Part shown: positions 29,492-37,723 of the stretch, piece by piece
Layout: every line of letters starts with the position of its first letter
How positions within the stretch are numbered: the first letter of the stretch is position 1
Origin: Sphingobacteriales bacterium
GTDB taxonomy: Bacteria > Bacteroidota > Bacteroidia > Sphingobacteriales > Sphingobacteriaceae
Assembly: GCA_004293485.1 (NCBI GenBank)
Contig: RDYW01000032.1
Span: 33,849 to 97,848 of the forward strand
DNA length: 64,000 nucleotides
Direction of reading: 5' to 3'
Translations under genes and position numbers: made by a program
Notes under the pieces: generated by a model
Databases searched by the model: none
Seen by the model: the letters and a program-made list of their open reading frames with translations, nothing else
Told to the model about the DNA's origin: nothing

Positions 29492-29547
29492 TTTTAGGAT
29501 TTAAGGATGGTAGGATGAATGGGTAAATTAAAAATTAAAACGACTTC
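29492..29547 (+). repeat. ~54-bp repeat, copy 2
   Basis: Second copy of the repeat at 29025-29078. Its sequence covers the ATG at 29519 that could be read as the start of trmN6; this favours the later start at 29588. The DNA just after it (AATCAAAAATCACACC, AAAATCTGCAATCC) resembles low-complexity words at 10870-10905. Confidence 0.7.
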
Positions 29548-29587
29548 AAAAAATCAAAAATCACACCTCAAAAATCTGCAATCCGTT

Positions 29588-30292
29588 TTGTTCGCGTTTA
29601 AAAAATTCAGCGTAAGCCAGCAAAATTGCCCCATGAAAATAAATACCGATGGGGTATTATTGGCTGCTTTGGCAGGTGTGCAGCATAAAACCGAGATGCT
29701 AGATATTGGCACTGGCACAGGTATTATTGCTTTAATGTTAGCCCAAAGAAACGAAGGTGCGTTTATTGATGCCATAGAAATTGATGCCGAAGCGGCCAAA
29801 ACTGCTGCGTTAAATTTTACTAATTCGGTATTTAACAACCGTTTAAAAGCACACCAGCAAAGTTTTCAAGATTATTTTAAAAATGAACCTCGAAAACATT
29901 ACGACCTTATCGTTAGCAATCCTCCTTTTTTTATTAATGCCTTAAAATCAAACCAAGAGAAAAAAAACTTGGCTAGGCACACTTCCGAAATTTTTTTTGA
30001 AGATTTGTTACGCCTTTCAGCTGCACATTTAACAGCTAATGGACGATTAGAAATAATAATCCCTACCGAAATAGAAAAATTAATTTTAGCTATTGCATGT
30101 AAAAACCACCTTTTTTTACAACAAAAAATAAGTATCAGCTCGTTCGATAATACCAAAGCTATACGCAGTATTTTAAGTTTTGGTAAAAATGATGTTCCTT
30201 ATCGGGAGATTTTTTTTTCCATTTATGCCCAACAAGGCGTACATTCGGTGGCATATAAAAATGCTTTAAAAGATTTTTTTATCCTATTTTAA
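29588..30292 (+). CDS. trmN6: tRNA1(Val) (adenine(37)-N6)-methyltransferase
   Basis: 235 residues from TTG at 29588; an upstream in-frame ATG at 29519 adds 23 residues that are low-complexity and lie in a repeat, whereas the family begins near FAFKKFSVSQQNCPMKINTD. Uses SAM to methylate A37 of tRNA(Val). SAM motif I is MLDIGTGTGIIALMLAQ; the catalytic N6-adenine motif is SNPPFF; PMKINTDGVLLAALA is the TrmN6 signature. The adjacent phosphoesterase ATG follows its TAA directly, so the two are co-transcribed. Confidence 0.9.
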   Translation: MFAFKKFSVSQQNCPMKINTDGVLLAALAGVQHKTEMLDIGTGTGIIALMLAQRNEGAFIDAIEIDAEAAKTAALNFTNSVFNNRLKAHQQSFQDYFKNEPRKHYDLIVSNPPFFINALKSNQEKKNLARHTSEIFFEDLLRLSAAHLTANGRLEIIIPTEIEKLILAIACKNHLFLQQKISISSFDNTKAIRSILSFGKNDVPYREIFFSIYAQQGVHSVAYKNALKDFFILF

Positions 30293-30793
30293 ATGAAAAA
30301 AATAGGCTTACTTTCCGATACGCACAGCTATTTAGACCCAACGGTTTTTAAATATTTTGATAAATGCCACGAAATATGGCATGCTGGCGATTTTGGAAAT
30401 ATAGCTGTGGCTGATGAACTGCAAGCCTTTAAGCCTTTGCGAGGTGTGTATGGTAACATTGATGGTGCCGATGTACGCAGCGTTTATCCCGAAAATTTAC
30501 GGTTTAATTGCGAGCAGGTTGATGTATGGATAACCCATATAGGCGGTTACCCCAATAGGTATGCGCCAAAGGTTAAAAACGAAATTTATATAAACCCACC
30601 CAAGCTGTTTATCTGCGGCCATTCGCATATTGTAAAAATTATTTACGATAAAAAAATAAATTGCTTGCATATAAACCCAGGTGCGGCAGGCAAACATGGC
30701 TGGCACAAAGTACGCACCTTGTTACGTTTTGATATTAATAGCGATAGGATAGAAAACATGGAATTAATAGAGCTAAAAAACACTAAATTTTAA
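30293..30793 (+). CDS. YfcE/MJ0936-type metallophosphoesterase
   Basis: 166 residues. Binuclear-metal phosphodiesterase fold with all motifs: LLSDTHSYLD (DxH), WHAGDFG (GD), VYGNIDGADVR (GN[I]D), THIGGY (H) and ICGHSHIVKI (GHxH), ending NPGAAGKHGW. Members of this subfamily hydrolyse phosphodiesters in vitro; the natural substrate is unknown. Starts immediately after the trmN6 stop with zero gap. Confidence 0.92.
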   Translation: MKKIGLLSDTHSYLDPTVFKYFDKCHEIWHAGDFGNIAVADELQAFKPLRGVYGNIDGADVRSVYPENLRFNCEQVDVWITHIGGYPNRYAPKVKNEIYINPPKLFICGHSHIVKIIYDKKINCLHINPGAAGKHGWHKVRTLLRFDINSDRIENMELIELKNTKF

Positions 30794-30888
30794 AGCAGCT
30801 AATTTTAATAAACATTTTAAAATCGATTAATTTCAAATCAATAAAATAAAAAAATTGCGCTACATTTACTAAAAAAATTTACTTAAAA

Positions 30889-31920
30889 ATGCCTTATAAA
30901 AAAATATCTTTAATTGCCGCATATTTTATAATTGTATGTGTATTGGTATCGTGTGCTGGTGCCGATAGCAAAACAAATGCTCATCAAAAAAGTCTCGTAG
31001 CATCGGTGCAAGCTATACCCGAAACCAAAGCTATGCCTGTAGATAGTGCTAAGTATGTAGCCTTACAAAAATATTTGGCCAATGGCGATACTACGGGCAA
31101 GTGGCCTGTAAAAAACGATGTTATCCCAATAAGTGGAGCTATTTTGCCATTTAACCGCATTATTGCTTACTACGGAAATTTATATTCTAAAAAAATGGGT
31201 GCCTTGGGCGAGTACGCTCCTAAAGAAATGTGGGAAAAGCTAGATGCAGAAGTGGCAAAATGGAACAAAGCCGATTCGGTTATAAAAGCCATACCAGCCA
31301 TACATTATATTGCTACGGTTGCTAGTGGCACAGCAGGTAAAAATGGCTTTTACAATAACCGTATGCCCGAAAGCCAAATAGACTCGGCCTTAGCTATAGC
31401 TAAAATGCACAATGCTATTGTGTTTTTAGATATACAGGTATCGCTTAGCAACCTTAAAACCGAATTGCCTCGCTTAGAAAAATATTTAAAACTGCCACAG
31501 GTACACTTAGGCATCGACCCCGAGTTTTCGATGAAAACAGGGGCAAAACCAGGTACTAAAATTGGCACTTACGATGCTAGCGATATAAACTATGCTGCCC
31601 AATATTTAGCTAAATTAGTTACCCAAAATAATTTACCTGCCAAAATATTAATAGTGCATAGGTTTACCCAAGGCATGGTAACCAATTACCAAAACATTAA
31701 ATTGCGTAAAGAAATACAAATTATAATGCACATGGATGGCTGGGGCGAACCTGAATTAAAAAAAGGCACTTACCGCCATTATTTGTATAAAGAACCCGTT
31801 CAATTTGTTGGTTTTAAGTTATTTTATAAAAACGATTTAAAAAAAGCACCTCATCGACTTATGACAGCCGATGAGTTATTAAAACTAAAACCAAAACCTA
31901 TTTACATACAATACCAATAG
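30889..31920 (+). CDS. Lipoprotein with probable TIM-barrel-like domain, family not named
   Basis: 343 residues. Lipoprotein signal with lipobox VLVSC at ~22, then a linker and a ~260-residue domain. Conserved-looking blocks are RIIAYYGNLYSKKMGALGEY, IPAIHYIATVASGTAGKNGF, AIVFLDIQVSLSNLKTELPR, VHLGIDPEFSM, ILIVHRFTQGMV, MHMDGWGEPELKKGTY and PVQFVGFKLFYKNDLK. The regular alternation of beta strands with acidic C-termini (FLDIQ, GIDPEF, MDGWG) suggests a TIM barrel with a carboxylate-rich pocket, perhaps a hydrolase. I recall homologues in several phyla, but no characterised member. It ends 17 nt from the convergent AraC gene. Confidence 0.75.
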   Translation: MPYKKISLIAAYFIIVCVLVSCAGADSKTNAHQKSLVASVQAIPETKAMPVDSAKYVALQKYLANGDTTGKWPVKNDVIPISGAILPFNRIIAYYGNLYSKKMGALGEYAPKEMWEKLDAEVAKWNKADSVIKAIPAIHYIATVASGTAGKNGFYNNRMPESQIDSALAIAKMHNAIVFLDIQVSLSNLKTELPRLEKYLKLPQVHLGIDPEFSMKTGAKPGTKIGTYDASDINYAAQYLAKLVTQNNLPAKILIVHRFTQGMVTNYQNIKLRKEIQIIMHMDGWGEPELKKGTYRHYLYKEPVQFVGFKLFYKNDLKKAPHRLMTADELLKLKPKPIYIQYQ

Positions 31921-31937
31921 TTTTTAATACTTTAAAT

Positions 31938-32819
31938 TTATTGATTTTTAGTTAAAAACGCACTTGGTACTAGCCCAAAATATTTTTTAAAAGCAGCCGT
32001 AAAGTGTTGTGCATTTTTATAGCCTACGGCGTAAGCTACCTCGCTTATTTTTTGTTTTTGTTTTAAAAGGGTACAAGCTTTTTGCATCCTTATATGGTGT
32101 AAATAACCAAATACAGTAGTGCCATAAACCTCTTTAAAGTACTTTTTTAGTTTAAAATCGTTGAGGCCAACCTTGTGCGCCAACTCAACTAGGCTATACG
32201 GATTTTGTAACGATGTGGCTATTATGGCTTTTGCTTCACTTATTTTTTCTGCATCATCGGGGCGTAAAATGTGTTTTTGCTTTTCATCTGCAATACGCGG
32301 ATAGTGGCTTATTGGCTCTCCTACTAAACTTAAAATTTCGTAACATTTAGCTTTTAAAAACAAGCATTTACTAAGCCCCAGTTTATTACAATGCACCATT
32401 TCGTTAAAAATTTTTTGCATCAGCATGCTGTAATGCGTACTTATTTGTGGCGCAATTAAAGCATCCCCGTAAGGGTAAACGCAACACAATGCATTTATAA
32501 ATAAAGATTTAGAGATACTTATAGGCTCTACTGGAGTGTACTTTATAAAACCTAATGCATGTTGCAATTGTGTATTGTAGCTGCAGCCTATAACACAATA
32601 ATTATTGGGTAAAATAAAATAAAGTTTTATAGGGCTGGCTGGTATAATTTTTACATTTATAAACAAAAATCTTGCAAAGGATAACTGAATACCTGTGGCT
32701 ATTGTACCGTGTTGATGAAAATTTATTGTTTTTTTTTCAACTTTAATATTAGAAAAAAGTGCTGGCGAAATTTTGGCGTTATATGTAAATTGCCCATTGA
32801 CCGAAAGATTAAAAATCAT
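31938..32819 (-). CDS. AraC-family transcriptional regulator
   Basis: 293 residues. The C-terminal ~100 residues are a double helix-turn-helix: SLVELAHKVGLNDFKLKKYF followed by KEVYGTTVFGYLHHIRMQKA, then ISEVAYAVGYKNAQHFTAAF and KKYFGLVPSAF. The N-terminal ~190 residues are a beta-rich sensor-like domain of unknown ligand. It diverges from the YceI/beta-barrel/Rieske operon across 306 bp and could control it; that is inferred from position only. Confidence 0.92.
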   Translation of the reverse strand: MIFNLSVNGQFTYNAKISPALFSNIKVEKKTINFHQHGTIATGIQLSFARFLFINVKIIPASPIKLYFILPNNYCVIGCSYNTQLQHALGFIKYTPVEPISISKSLFINALCCVYPYGDALIAPQISTHYSMLMQKIFNEMVHCNKLGLSKCLFLKAKCYEILSLVGEPISHYPRIADEKQKHILRPDDAEKISEAKAIIATSLQNPYSLVELAHKVGLNDFKLKKYFKEVYGTTVFGYLHHIRMQKACTLLKQKQKISEVAYAVGYKNAQHFTAAFKKYFGLVPSAFLTKNQ

Positions 32820-33125
32820 AAAATCCGTTTAACGTAAATAAAAATCCTTTTGGCGTTACTTGCCTAGTGAATAATTGTCGAGTTTCACAACGTTGTTGAT
32901 GTTAGTTGATTTAATTTTGATTAAAATTTATTTGTTTCTTTTAATTGATTTTATTGTTAGTTTTCGTCATTTTTTAAATCTCCAATTTTTAATATGCCCT
33001 ACACCCTTTAATTTATTTGTATATCAATTTTATTTTTTAAGTTTAGATATTTAAACACGAAAAAAAATATAAACATGCTGCATAACAAATAAAAGCGTTA
33101 TTTGTATTTACTTTAAATCACAACA
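32820..33125. other. 306-bp divergent intergenic region
   Basis: AT-rich region between the AraC regulator and the YceI operon. No coding frame. No exact TAnnTTTG box was seen; GTTATTTG about 25 nt before the YceI ATG is a near match. Likely holds both promoters and any operator. Confidence 0.5.
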
Positions 33126-33689
33126 ATGAATAAATTAATATATAAACTGGTATTAAATTTTATTGTATTGCTAGCTCTACAATTTTGTAGCATCCAAACT
33201 TACAGCCAAACTATTTTTAGCACCAAAGAAGCTAAAATTAGTTTGTACTCATCAGCACCGCTCGAAGACATTAAAGCCCAATCAAACCAAGGTTACTCGG
33301 TAATTGTACCTAAAAGCCAACAAATTGCTTTTAAATTAGCCATTAGCAGTCTAGTTTTCCCACGCCCATTAATGCAAGAACACTTTAACGAAAACTATAT
33401 GGAAAGCGAAAAATACCCTTACGGGCTTTTTAAAGGAACCATTGTTGATGTTGTTGATTTTACCAAAGATGGCAACTATACCGTCACCGTTAAAGGCATA
33501 CTTACCCTTCACGGCGTAGCTAAAGAAAGAACCATTGCAGGTAAAATAGAGATTGTAAATGGCAAACCTAGCATAAGCAGCAATTTTGATGTTTTATGTG
33601 CCGACCATCACATTAAAATACCCAGTTTGGTATTTAAAAAAATTGCCGAAAAAATAAATATCAGTGTACTAGCCAATTACAACGAGTGA
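33126..33689 (+). CDS. YceI-family protein
   Basis: 187 residues with a signal peptide (ending QTYSQT). YceI proteins form a lipocalin-like barrel that binds isoprenoid lipids in the periplasm. Supporting blocks are AEKINISVLANYNE at the end, MQEHFNENYMESEKYPYGLF in the middle and YTVTVKGILTLHGVAKERTI, typical of the Bacteroidota branch in which the motif MxxHFNExYMESxKYPxxxF is well conserved. Its TGA overlaps the next ATG by one base (TGATG), so the next gene is translationally coupled. Confidence 0.9.
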   Translation: MNKLIYKLVLNFIVLLALQFCSIQTYSQTIFSTKEAKISLYSSAPLEDIKAQSNQGYSVIVPKSQQIAFKLAISSLVFPRPLMQEHFNENYMESEKYPYGLFKGTIVDVVDFTKDGNYTVTVKGILTLHGVAKERTIAGKIEIVNGKPSISSNFDVLCADHHIKIPSLVFKKIAEKINISVLANYNE

Positions 33690-34609
33690 TGAAAAAATAC
33701 AATCCTAAATTATTTTGTACGCTAGCCTTGGCCATAGCAATGCAAATAACAAAAGCGCAAGATACCGATTCGTTAATGAATGCCTTAATCGCAAGCAAAC
33801 CTCCCGAAAAAGTTACGGCTACTTTTAAAAGCCCTCGCCTGGTATTGCTAACAACCAACGAAACCCAAAAGAAAAATGATTTGGCTTTTTGGATAGCGCA
33901 TAGGTTTGGGGATATTGGTGGAGAGTTTGGCGGTTCGCATACTTTATTTGGTTTAGATAATGCACAAGATATTTATTTTGGTTTCGATTATGGCTTTACC
34001 GATAGGTTTACTTTAGGCTTGGGCCGAAGTCGTAATAACGAAACATACAACTTATCAGGAAAATTTAAATTGCTAGAACAGCTAGATAAAGGCCTTCCTT
34101 TTTCACTAACCTTATTTACCCAAACAGCTTGGGTAACACGTAAACCTTTTTTTGATAACGAATTTGCTACCCAAGCACAACGTATGTCGCATTACTTTAG
34201 TGCCATTTTGACAACAAAGGTAAATAGTGGTTTATCGTTTTTATTAAGCCCTAGTGTGTTATTAAGAGAAAAAACTGCCGACCTTGGCGATAAAAAAGCA
34301 TTGCCCGCCATAGGTTTTGGCGGCCGATGCAAAATTAGCCCTAGGCTTGCCTTAATAATTGATTATACTTTAATAGAAGGATTAGGCAGGCCACAAAACC
34401 TTAGCACAAAATATTACAACCCTTTAGGCGCAGGCTTAGAAATTGAAACTGGCGGACATGTGTTTAGCCTCAACTTTCAAAATGCACCTTATATTATCGA
34501 AAATAATTTTATAGCCAATACGCAAAAATCGTGGACCAATGGCGGCGTAAGGTGGGGCTTTGCAGTATCGCGTAATTTTAGTTTATTTCAAAAGAAAACC
34601 AAGAAGTAG
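33689..34609 (+). CDS. DUF5777-family outer-membrane beta-barrel protein
   Basis: 306 residues from ATG at 33689 (a GTG one codon earlier is less likely). Signal peptide ends ITKAQD. The rest alternates aromatic/hydrophobic and polar residues in short strands (WIAHRFGDIGGEFGGSHTLF, GLDNAQDIYFGFDYGFTDRF, FTLGLGRSRNNETYNLSGKF), the DUF5777 pattern, ending in an aromatic-rich strand. Such proteins are predicted outer-membrane barrels. In Bacteroidota they commonly sit beside YceI and Rieske or cytochrome genes, as here, but their role is unknown. Confidence 0.85.
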   Translation: MKKYNPKLFCTLALAIAMQITKAQDTDSLMNALIASKPPEKVTATFKSPRLVLLTTNETQKKNDLAFWIAHRFGDIGGEFGGSHTLFGLDNAQDIYFGFDYGFTDRFTLGLGRSRNNETYNLSGKFKLLEQLDKGLPFSLTLFTQTAWVTRKPFFDNEFATQAQRMSHYFSAILTTKVNSGLSFLLSPSVLLREKTADLGDKKALPAIGFGGRCKISPRLALIIDYTLIEGLGRPQNLSTKYYNPLGAGLEIETGGHVFSLNFQNAPYIIENNFIANTQKSWTNGGVRWGFAVSRNFSLFQKKTKK

Positions 34610-34634
34610 AAACCAAATTTTAAACTATTATATT

Positions 34635-35072
34635 ATGGAACGTCAAGAATTTTTAAAAACTTTAGGAATTAGTTTTGCCACCGTATGCGCAGGTTCGTGT
34701 ATAAATGCTTGTAGCAAAAAAAATGAGGAAACACCGCAGCCCCTACCACCAGCCGGTATTAAGGCTACCTTAAACCTATCAGATATACCAAATATCGGGC
34801 AAAAAAAAATTGAAAGCGGTATAGCATTTTTTAGAATTGCGGCAGGCGATACAGCAACATCATTTATTGCTACCCAGGCTTTTTGTTCACATGCAGATGG
34901 GGAGTTACTATGGAAAGCAAAAGATAACTTAATTCAATGCCAGTTTCATTTTGCAGAATTTGATAAAAATGGAGCTAATACCCGCCTGCCACAATCAGGT
35001 GGTAACGCTCCCAACTTAAAAACCTATGCCATAAACGTAGCCAATGGTAAGGTAAATGCTTTGGTTGGGTAA
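34635..35072 (+). CDS. Rieske [2Fe-2S] lipoprotein
   Basis: 145 residues from ATG at 34635; the open frame extends upstream into the previous gene's antisense-free end but without family sequence. The N-terminus MERQEFLKTLGISFATVCAG is a membrane/lipoprotein leader ending in CINAC. The Rieske site is intact: FCSHADGELLW (C-x-H) and IQCQFHFAEFD (C-x2-H), so a [2Fe-2S] cluster with two Cys and two His is expected. Third gene of the YceI-DUF5777-Rieske operon, 25 nt after the barrel gene. Electron partners are unknown. Confidence 0.9.
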   Translation: MERQEFLKTLGISFATVCAGSCINACSKKNEETPQPLPPAGIKATLNLSDIPNIGQKKIESGIAFFRIAAGDTATSFIATQAFCSHADGELLWKAKDNLIQCQFHFAEFDKNGANTRLPQSGGNAPNLKTYAINVANGKVNALVG

Positions 35073-35215
35073 CCAAATAAGTTAAAAACATGCCAGCATC
35101 TATAAAATATACACTTAAAAAATGGTGTTTTTGCATCTTAAACAGTATTTTTTTACTTCAAAATTTGGTACCCTATTGCATTTTATTTTACACAAATTAG
35201 CTGACCTTTACAAAC

Positions 35216-35241
35216 CTTGGTTCGTGAACCCACGAACCAAG
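35216..35241. terminator. Perfect 11-bp hairpin, possible terminator
   Basis: CTTGGTTCGTG pairs perfectly with CACGAACCAAG around AACC. A T-rich tract follows about 10 nt later. It lies ~145 nt beyond the Rieske stop, so it could end that operon or be a separate structural element. Confidence 0.5.
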
Positions 35242-35375
35242 TGTTAAAATATATTTTTTGCTAAGGAACCCAATTGCTTGTAAGAGTTAGCACAACGTTG
35301 TTGTATTGACAAATAAAAATAGGATTTGCCCTGCTGTACGACATTTAGCGTAGCGATTGTAGTACTACAAATAAA

Positions 35376-35393
35376 GAGGATTTTTTAATCCTC
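35376..35393 (-). terminator. Short terminator-like hairpin after purL
   Basis: GAGGATT (35376-35382) pairs with AATCCTC (35387-35393). On the minus strand it is followed by TTTATTTG and begins 12 nt after the purL stop. Confidence 0.55.
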
Positions 35394-35404
35394 ACAAAAG
35401 TAAA

Positions 35405-37627
35405 TTAGCTATTCATTATATTTGCCAATACGTTTTCGTACACCTTTTGGCAATCAAATATGTTACCAAAACTTTGATTATCAACGGTTAAATTTCCTGT
35501 TGTTACGGTACCTAACAAGCTAAATTCAGTACCCGATGTTGCCATTAATTCCACAAAAGCTTCTTGGTTTGCAGGCGATACGCTTACAACAACCCTACCT
35601 TGCGCCTCGCCAAATAGGAAAGCATCTTTGCGTATTTCGTCGTCGGTTTCAACGGTAAAGCCTAAATGGTTAGGCATAGCCGATTCTAAAAGGGCAATAT
35701 ATAAACCACCATCGGCTACATCGTGTGCCGATTGTATCAATTTTTGTTGTATTAATTGTTTGATAACTTGGTGCATAGCATACTCATCATCTAAATTAAA
35801 ATACGGTGCTGGCGATTGGGTAATGTTATGGTACGATGCCAAATATTGCGACGATGCGATACAGTTTACCGATTGCCCTACTAAATAAATCAAATCGCCT
35901 TCGGCTTTAAAATCTAGTGTCATCATATTATCTAAAGTATCCATAACGCCTAACATACCAATAGTTGGGGTTGGGAAAACCGGGCCTTCATCGCTCGATT
36001 GGTTATAAAACGATACATTACCACCCGTTACTGGGGTTTCAAATTTGGTACAAGCGGTACTCATACCTTTAATGGCACTTACAAATTGCCAAAAAACTTC
36101 GGGCACATTGGGGTTGCCAAAGTTTAAACAATTGGTAATGGCCACAGGTTCGCCACCGGCACAAGTTATGTTACGGGCAGCTTCGGCAACGGCTATGGCA
36201 CAACCTGTTTCGGGGTCGGCGTTTACATAGCGTGAGTTACAATCAACGGTTAGCACAATGGCTTTTTCGGTATCTTTTACGGCTACAATGGCGGCATCGC
36301 TGGGTTTATTGGTGGTAACGGTTGCTGTACCTACCATGCTATCGTACTGGCTGGTTACCCAATTTTTTGAGGCAATATTTGGGTGCGATACTAAGTGTTG
36401 GGCTACCAAAGTTAAATCTTGGGGCTCTATTACATCATCAATTTTAAATTTTTTAAATTCTTTAAAGTAAGCAGGTTCTTTATACTCACGGTGGTAAACG
36501 GGGGCACCGCCGCCTAGCACTAAATCGTGTGCAGGTACATCGGCTACCAAAACGCCATCTACAAAATACTCTAAACGTTTGGTATCGGTAACTTCGCCAA
36601 TAATGGCACAGTTTAAATCCCACTTGTCAAAAACAGCTTCCACATCTTTTTCTCGACCTTTTTGTACCACAATTAGCATCCGCTCCTGCGATTCGGATAA
36701 TAAGATTTCGAAAGGTTGCATATTAGCTTGGCGGGTAGGCACTTTATCTAAATGTATGCGCATACCGTGTTCGCCTTTGGCACTCATTTCGGAGTTGGAG
36801 CATATAATGCCTGCCGCACCCATATCTTGCATACCTATTACGGCACCAGTTTTTATAACTTCGAGGGTGGCTTCTAACAATAATTTTTCTTGAAAAGGGT
36901 CGCCTACTTGTACGGCTGGTAAATCGTTAATGCTATCGGCACTTATGTTTTTTGATGCAAATGCTGCCCCGTGTATGCCATCTTTACCCGTTGCCGAGCC
37001 TACAATATACACTGGGTTGCCCACACCATACGATGTTGCCGAAACCGTTTCGCCCGCTTTTACTATCCCTGCCGACATGGCGTTTACCAACGGATTTACG
37101 TGGTAACAATCGTCAAAAAAAACTTCGCCACCCACGGTAGGTATGCCAAAAGCGTTGCCATAATCGCCAATGCCTTTTACCACGCCTTTAATTAACCATT
37201 GGGTTTTTGGGTGATTGGGGTTGCCAAATCGTAGCGAATTTAGTTGCGCAATGGGCCTTGCACCCATGGTAAATATATCTCGGTTTATACCTCCCACCCC
37301 AGTGGCAGCACCTTGGTATGGCTCTAGGGCCGATGGGTGATTATGCGATTCTATTTTAAAAACACAACCTATACCATCGCCTAAATCAACCATGCCAGCG
37401 TTTTCTTCGCCTGCTTTGGCCAACATTCGTGGCCCATCTTTAGGTAAAGTTTTTAGCCATACAATAGAGTTTTTGTACGAGCAATGCTCGCTCCACATGA
37501 CCGAAAAAATAGATAGTTCGGTAAAATTTGGCACTCTACCCAATATTTCTATAATTTTAACGTATTCAATTTCAAGTAAACCTAAATCTTTTGCTGTTTG
37601 TAGGGTGGTAAGGGTTTGAGTTTCCAA
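35405..37627 (-). CDS. purL: Phosphoribosylformylglycinamidine synthase subunit PurL
   Basis: 740 residues, the small PurL form that works with separate PurS and PurQ. Converts FGAR to FGAM with ATP and ammonia in purine synthesis. Starts at TTG 37627; [20 protein letters not shown] fits the family N-terminus and no in-frame ATG lies upstream. Diagnostic blocks are [54 protein letters not shown] and [20 protein letters not shown], with a second AIRS-like half ([21 protein letters not shown]). Lacks the C-terminal glutaminase domain. Stand-alone here. Confidence 0.97.
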   Translation of the reverse strand: METQTLTTLQTAKDLGLLEIEYVKIIEILGRVPNFTELSIFSVMWSEHCSYKNSIVWLKTLPKDGPRMLAKAGEENAGMVDLGDGIGCVFKIESHNHPSALEPYQGAATGVGGINRDIFTMGARPIAQLNSLRFGNPNHPKTQWLIKGVVKGIGDYGNAFGIPTVGGEVFFDDCYHVNPLVNAMSAGIVKAGETVSATSYGVGNPVYIVGSATGKDGIHGAAFASKNISADSINDLPAVQVGDPFQEKLLLEATLEVIKTGAVIGMQDMGAAGIICSNSEMSAKGEHGMRIHLDKVPTRQANMQPFEILLSESQERMLIVVQKGREKDVEAVFDKWDLNCAIIGEVTDTKRLEYFVDGVLVADVPAHDLVLGGGAPVYHREYKEPAYFKEFKKFKIDDVIEPQDLTLVAQHLVSHPNIASKNWVTSQYDSMVGTATVTTNKPSDAAIVAVKDTEKAIVLTVDCNSRYVNADPETGCAIAVAEAARNITCAGGEPVAITNCLNFGNPNVPEVFWQFVSAIKGMSTACTKFETPVTGGNVSFYNQSSDEGPVFPTPTIGMLGVMDTLDNMMTLDFKAEGDLIYLVGQSVNCIASSQYLASYHNITQSPAPYFNLDDEYAMHQVIKQLIQQKLIQSAHDVADGGLYIALLESAMPNHLGFTVETDDEIRKDAFLFGEAQGRVVVSVSPANQEAFVELMATSGTEFSLLGTVTTGNLTVDNQSFGNIFDCQKVYENVLANIMNS

Positions 37628-37696
37628 TGCTATTAGTATATTTGATAATAAACCATAAAGGTATAAATAAGGTCGGGTTTATAAAAAACCATTTGC

Positions 37697-37704
37697 TAAA
37701 TTTG
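37697..37704 (+). promoter_or_regulatory. Candidate -7 box TAAATTTG for the PorU2-type gene
   Basis: Exact TAnnTTTG match 20 nt before the ATG at 37724; implies a short leader. No TTTG at -33 was found. Confidence 0.55.
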
Positions 37705-37723
37705 TATCATATTCAAAAAAAAA

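Larger units (their letters stand above)
35073..35404. other. 332-bp intergenic region with two hairpins
   Basis: Between convergent Rieske and purL genes. Holds an 11-bp perfect hairpin at 35216-35241 and a second at 35376-35393. No coding frame. The stretch 35280-35370 (TTAGCACAACG, GTACGACATTTAGCG) has a different base texture from its surroundings, but I see no boundary repeats. Confidence 0.6.

Noticed and set aside
34560..34634. Upstream part of the Rieske reading frame
   Set aside because: It overlaps the barrel gene in another frame; the lipoprotein leader starts at 34635.
35280..35375. Stretch with unusual base texture downstream of the Rieske operon
   Set aside because: Considered as a small RNA or element remnant, but no boundaries, promoter or conserved fold could be recognised.
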